A stretch of 11,242 nucleotides of DNA from UBA1181 sp963626555 (GTDB taxonomy: Bacteria > Bacteroidota > Bacteroidia > Bacteroidales > Paludibacteraceae): assembly GCA_963626555.1 (NCBI GenBank), contig CAVFXQ010000055.1:1-11242 (forward strand). Direction: 5' to 3'. The notes beneath the pieces are model-generated. The model did not search any database, was not told the DNA's origin, and saw nothing but the letters and a program-made list of their open reading frames with translations. The translations under genes and the position numbers were made by a program. Shown here piece after piece: positions 8,612 to 11,242 of the stretch. Numbering within the stretch: position 1 is the first letter of the stretch; each line of letters opens with the position of its first letter.

Positions 8612-8646
8612 GCAAAAATCAGCGACTTTATGAGGGTAAAATTTGC

Positions 8647-8654
8647 TATCTTCG
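8647..8654 (+). promoter_or_regulatory. Bacteroidota-like -7 promoter element for the rhodanese gene
   Basis: TATCTTCG matches TAnnTTTG at all but one position, and its context (GCTATCTTCGCAAG) resembles common Bacteroidales promoters. Transcription would start near 8660. That is downstream of the in-frame ATG at 8630 and upstream of the ATG at 8702, which helps settle the start codon of the rhodanese gene. The -33 element is weak. Confidence 0.5.
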
Positions 8655-8701
8655 CAAGAGAGTTATCAATCAAATTGGCAGATAAGAAAAAATTCAAGGA
8701 A

Positions 8702-9091
8702 ATGAGAAAAGAATTGCTACTTCTAACATTTTTAATAATGGGATTTTTTACAATGAGTTGGGCTAACGATAATGTCAAGATATTCTCACCCAAAGACTTT
8801 CAAATTGGAATACAGAAAGATAGTGCTGCGGTCATTCTTGACGTACGCCGATCATCAGAGTTTGCCGAGGGACATATCAATGGTGCCATCAACATTGACT
8901 GGCTCGACACCGAAAAATTCAAAGAGGAAACGAAGCTATTAGACACCAGCAAAACCTATTTCATCTATTGCAGAAGTGGGAAACGAAGCAATGCAGCCGC
9001 CAGAGAGATGGCAAGGCGCGGTTTCAGGGTTTTTGACCTGCAAGGAGGCATTTTGTTGTGGAAACAACAAGGATTCGAGGTGGTGAAATAG
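8702..9091 (+). CDS. Secreted single-domain rhodanese-like sulfurtransferase
   Basis: A 129-residue protein with one rhodanese domain. Residues 1-21 are a Sec signal peptide (MRKE, a hydrophobic core, SWA before the likely cut), so it should act in the periplasm. Family landmarks: 'VILDVRRSSEFAEGHINGAINI' near 44-65, the active-site loop C90-RSGKRS96 that would carry the persulfide sulfur, and 'GFRVFDLQGGILLWKQQGF' near 107-125. Such domains move sulfane sulfur to acceptors such as cyanide or thiols; the true substrate is unknown. An in-frame ATG at 8630 would add 24 residues, but this would put a charged stretch before the signal peptide and place the start upstream of the predicted transcript; the 8702 ATG also has AAGGA directly before it. 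The methyltransferase gene begins 26 bases later with no terminator visible between them. Confidence 0.9.
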   Translation: MRKELLLLTFLIMGFFTMSWANDNVKIFSPKDFQIGIQKDSAAVILDVRRSSEFAEGHINGAINIDWLDTEKFKEETKLLDTSKTYFIYCRSGKRSNAAAREMARRGFRVFDLQGGILLWKQQGFEVVK

Positions 9092-9113
9092 GTCGATAAT
9101 ACATCAACTTTTA

Positions 9114-9123
9114 GCTCATGAGC
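9114..9123. repeat. 10-bp perfect palindrome over the methyltransferase start codon
   Basis: GCTCATGAGC is a perfect palindrome centred on the ATG of the methyltransferase gene. It could be an operator or simply reflect chance; at this length one instance is not strong evidence. Confidence 0.3.
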
Positions 9124-10479
9124 AAACCAATAGTTCGATTCATTGATTTGTTTGCAGGTATCGGAGGAATTCGCTTAGGATTAGAACTGGCACTAAAAGA
9201 AGCTGGTTTTGAGCCTAAATGTGTTTTCACTTCTGAAATAAAACCACACGCTATATGCATATTGCAACAAAACCACCCCAATGAGCCAATCACAGGAGAT
9301 ATCACAAAGGTAAAAGAGTCGGACATACCCGATTTTGACATTCTATGCGGTGGGTTTCCGTGCCAAGCCTTTTCAGCTGCGGGAAATAGAGACGGATTTG
9401 CAGACACGAGAGGGACTCTTTTCTTCGATGTAGAGAGAATTATTCGAGCGAAGAAGCCCAAAGGATTCATATTAGAGAATGTTGAAGGATTGATTACCCA
9501 CGATGGGGGAAACACATTAAAGGTGATTCTTAACAATTTAGATTCTGCAAATTACAATGTGTCGTTCCGTTTGCTGAACTCGTCAGACTTTGGTGTACCC
9601 CAAGAAAGGAAGAGAATATACATAACTGGAGTACGAAAAGACGCTAGCGAGAATGCGGTCAATTTAAACTTCTTTCCTATCAAAAGAAGTACTCTGAAAT
9701 GCATTTTAGAGTCTGGAAAGCCAGTTTCCGACAGTCCCTTTGTAAAACACCTTTTAAATCTCTACTCCGTAGAAAGTTTAATAGGAAAATCAATAAAAGA
9801 CAAAAGAGGCGGAAAATCCAACATTCACAGTTGGGATTTAGAGATAAAAGGACCAGTGTCAAAATGTCAAAAGGAACTCTTGAATCTGTTAATGACAGAA
9901 CGTAGGAAGAAGAAATGGGCAGAGCAAATTGGTATTAAGTGGATGGACGGAATGCCACTCACGAAAGAACAAATTGAGCAGTTCTATCACAACGAAAAAC
10001 TACAAGAAATGTTAGACGACCTTGTTGAAAAGGGGTATGTGAAATATGAACACCCCAAAAAACAAGAAGAGCAGACTCACATCGCCCCAAATGGGAAAGT
10101 AGTTACAACGTATAGAAGAGTCAGCGACACGACAAAGCCCAAAGGTTACAATATCGTAGCAGGAAAATTAAGTTATGAGGTGGGAAAAATTCTTTCTCCA
10201 GATGAAGTAGCACCAACTTTGGTAGCAACAGATATGCAACACCTTTTCGTTGCAGACAACGGCGGATTACGGACACTGACATTAAGAGAAGGACTACGTC
10301 TTTTTGGTTATCCCGAATACTACAAATTTGATATTAACGAGAAAGATGGATTTGACCTTTTAGGCAACACAGTTGTTGTTCCTGTCATAAAATCCGTTTG
10401 TGATAGACTTTTTGAAACATTAAAAAACAACAAGACACATTATGAAAAACAAGAAGTTTCATGCGGAGCAATTGTATGA
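9118..10479 (+). CDS. C5-cytosine DNA methyltransferase (type II, probably solitary)
   Basis: A 453-residue DNA (cytosine-5) methyltransferase that transfers a methyl group from SAM to cytosine in a specific short site. All key motifs are present and in canonical order: I, D10-LFAGIGG17 (SAM binding); IV, G-F-P81-C82-Q83 with the catalytic Cys82; VI, E120-N-V122; VIII, Q162-ERKRIYI169; IX, 'RTLTLREGLRLFGYP' at 385-399; X, 'LLGNTVVVPVI' at 414-424. The target-recognition domain between VIII and IX is about 190 residues (175-365), with a Lys/Arg-rich 'ERRKKKWAEQIGIKWMDG' segment; the recognised site cannot be read from it. It should be active. There is no N-terminal regulatory extension, no vsr-like gene and no intact restriction enzyme beside it, only a short broken frame overlapping its 3' end. 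It appears more A-rich than prfA or the carbonic anhydrase, which suggests transfer. Confidence 0.96.
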   Translation: MSKPIVRFIDLFAGIGGIRLGLELALKEAGFEPKCVFTSEIKPHAICILQQNHPNEPITGDITKVKESDIPDFDILCGGFPCQAFSAAGNRDGFADTRGTLFFDVERIIRAKKPKGFILENVEGLITHDGGNTLKVILNNLDSANYNVSFRLLNSSDFGVPQERKRIYITGVRKDASENAVNLNFFPIKRSTLKCILESGKPVSDSPFVKHLLNLYSVESLIGKSIKDKRGGKSNIHSWDLEIKGPVSKCQKELLNLLMTERRKKKWAEQIGIKWMDGMPLTKEQIEQFYHNEKLQEMLDDLVEKGYVKYEHPKKQEEQTHIAPNGKVVTTYRRVSDTTKPKGYNIVAGKLSYEVGKILSPDEVAPTLVATDMQHLFVADNGGLRTLTLREGLRLFGYPEYYKFDINEKDGFDLLGNTVVVPVIKSVCDRLFETLKNNKTHYEKQEVSCGAIV

Positions 10480-10560
10480 AGTATTGAAAAATACATAGAG
10501 CTAAACGTGCCACGTTGGATGGACATCAAAAACGAATACTTCAAAACGACATATAAATGA
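10442..10560 (+). pseudogene. Frameshifted gene stub, possibly a restriction endonuclease remnant
   Basis: An ATG at 10442, inside the last 38 bases of the methyltransferase gene, opens an 18-codon frame (MKNKKFHAEQLYEVLKNT) that ends at TAG 10496-10498. In the -1 frame the reading goes on without a break from TAC at 10492 as YIELNVPRWMDIKNEYFKTT up to TGA at 10558. Adding back one A in the A-run 10487-10491 would join them into one frame of about 40 codons. The composition is protein-like, and the position, overlapping the 3' end of a type II methyltransferase, is where a cognate restriction enzyme gene often begins. The rest of such a gene is missing: the carbonic anhydrase gene starts immediately. 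I do not recognise the peptide, so the endonuclease identity is inference from position only; it could also be a chance frame. Confidence 0.38.
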
Positions 10561-11102
10561 TCGACCAATTATTAGACTACAATAAGGTATTTGTAGAGAC
10601 GAAAGGTTACGAGAAATTTAAGACCTCAAAGTACCCCGATAAGAAAATCGCTATCGTCACTTGCATGGACACTCGCTTAGTAGAGCTGCTTCCTGCTGCC
10701 TTAGGCATCAAAAATGGAGATGTCAAAATCATCAAGAATGCGGGAGCGGTCATCACCAACCCATTCGACTCCACGGTACGTTCACTTTTGATTGCCATCT
10801 ATGAATTAGGTGTCAATGAAGTGATGATTATCGGACATACAGGCTGCGGTGTACAAGGGATGGACGGTGAGGAGATGCTGCACTTGATGAGAGAACGTGG
10901 CGTCGACGACGAGCATATCAACCTGATGAAACATTGTGGCATCGACCTTGAGGCGTGGCTCCACGGATTCGATGACACAGATGCTGCTATCCTCGAAACA
11001 GTAGACTTAGTACGCAACCACCCCCTCATGCCCAAAGATATCGTCGTAAAAGGTTATATTATGGACTCGGAGACGGGGCAGCTGAGTCAGATAGAAGAAT
11101 AA
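10557..11102 (+). CDS. Beta-class carbonic anhydrase
   Basis: A 181-residue cytoplasmic zinc enzyme that interconverts CO2 and bicarbonate. The zinc ligands are visible: C36 in 'VTCMDTRLVE', with the Asp38-Arg40 dyad, and H94 and C97 in 'IIGHTGCGVQGMD'. The 'KIIKNAGAVI' strand (57-66) and 'SLLIAIYELGVNEVMIIGH' (77-94) complete the beta-carbonic anhydrase core. At 181 residues it belongs to the short beta-CA type and lacks extra C-terminal helices. It has no signal peptide. The ATG overlaps the TGA of the preceding broken frame (ATGA), and no obvious ribosome binding site or promoter of its own is visible in the short gap, so it may depend on read-through from the rhodanese/methyltransferase side or on a promoter inside the methyltransferase 3' end. 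Bicarbonate supply for carboxylation is the likely role. Confidence 0.94.
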   Translation: MIDQLLDYNKVFVETKGYEKFKTSKYPDKKIAIVTCMDTRLVELLPAALGIKNGDVKIIKNAGAVITNPFDSTVRSLLIAIYELGVNEVMIIGHTGCGVQGMDGEEMLHLMRERGVDDEHINLMKHCGIDLEAWLHGFDDTDAAILETVDLVRNHPLMPKDIVVKGYIMDSETGQLSQIEE

Positions 11103-11121
11103 ATAAGGACTAATTTATTCT
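11096..11121 (+). terminator. Weak A/T hairpin at the carbonic anhydrase stop codon
   Basis: AGAATAAAT and ATTTATTCT form a perfect 9-base inverted repeat around an 8-base loop (AAGGACTA) that straddles the TAA stop. The stem is nearly all A/T and is followed by TCTCTTGCTT rather than a true T-run, so termination would be weak at best. Confidence 0.28.
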
Positions 11122-11242
11122 CTCTTGCTTCCAATGCTCACATCTTCCTTCTCGCCAAGGAAACGGCTCGCCAACAATGTGAAAGATTAGCAACATAGCA
11201 TACGGAGAATAAACCACAAAAAAGCGAACCTTTCAAGAAGGC
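11103..11242. other. Unassigned 140-base right edge
   Basis: Apart from the weak hairpin arm at its left end, nothing can be assigned. Two minus-strand frames give short protein-like tails (one ending in 'LLASRFLGEKEDVSIGSKRE' with TAA near 11117-11119, another ending 'CEHWKQERIN'), each interrupted by a stop upstream. One of them might be the end of a leftward gene entering from outside, but the window is too short to decide. Confidence 0.3.

Noticed and set aside
8630..8701. Upstream in-frame ATG for the rhodanese gene
   Set aside because: It would put 24 mostly charged residues before a good signal peptide and lies upstream of the likely transcription start; the ATG at 8702 has AAGGA in front and a normal signal peptide.
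10481..10498. Programmed -1 ribosomal frameshift in the stub after the methyltransferase
   Set aside because: The site is G AAA AAT, not a canonical slippery heptamer, no downstream structure was seen, and the product would be only about 40 residues. A simple deletion in the A-run is more likely.
11110..11242. Leftward gene end at the right edge
   Set aside because: Two different minus-strand frames look partly protein-like, each with an internal stop, so neither can be called from 140 bases.

Overview
The window looks like chromosomal DNA of a member of the Bacteroidota, most likely order Bacteroidales. Evidence is the genes (a PF13568-type outer-membrane barrel, a giant alpha-2-macroglobulin lipoprotein with a CSDK N-terminus, a beta-class carbonic anhydrase), several TAnnTTTG-type -7 promoter elements, weak or absent Shine-Dalgarno sites and the moderate A+T richness. 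Genus cannot be resolved from the sequence alone. All sizeable genes are accounted for, no gene-free stretch exceeds 300 bases, and no tRNA, rRNA, CRISPR array or insertion sequence was seen.

Left three quarters (positions 74-8567) are transcribed leftwards. In transcription order they hold prfA (release factor 1) with its own promoter element and a hairpin terminator; a 1814-residue alpha-2-macroglobulin-family lipoprotein, also followed by a strong hairpin terminator; then a probable two-gene operon of an outer-membrane beta-barrel protein and, 15 bases downstream, a radical SAM protein with a cysteine-rich SPASM-like C-terminus. In both terminators the single imperfect position is a G.U wobble only in the leftward RNA, which supports the direction.

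Right quarter (8570-11102) is transcribed rightwards from a region that also drives prfA divergently. It holds a secreted single-domain rhodanese, a complete C5-cytosine DNA methyltransferase, a short out-of-frame remnant that may be the start of its lost restriction enzyme, and a beta-carbonic anhydrase whose ATG overlaps the remnant's stop. The last 140 bases have no assignable gene.

Most of the window is ordinary housekeeping or envelope content. The points most worth a second look are: (1) the alpha-2-macroglobulin has lost both reactive residues of the thioester motif (Cys to Ser, Gln to Cys) although the flanking residues are kept; (2) the methyltransferase appears to be a solitary survivor of a restriction-modification system, with a one-base-frameshifted stub after it; (3) the radical SAM protein is tightly coupled to an outer-membrane barrel gene and its substrate is unknown. 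I did not find convincing evidence of a wholly new multi-gene system.
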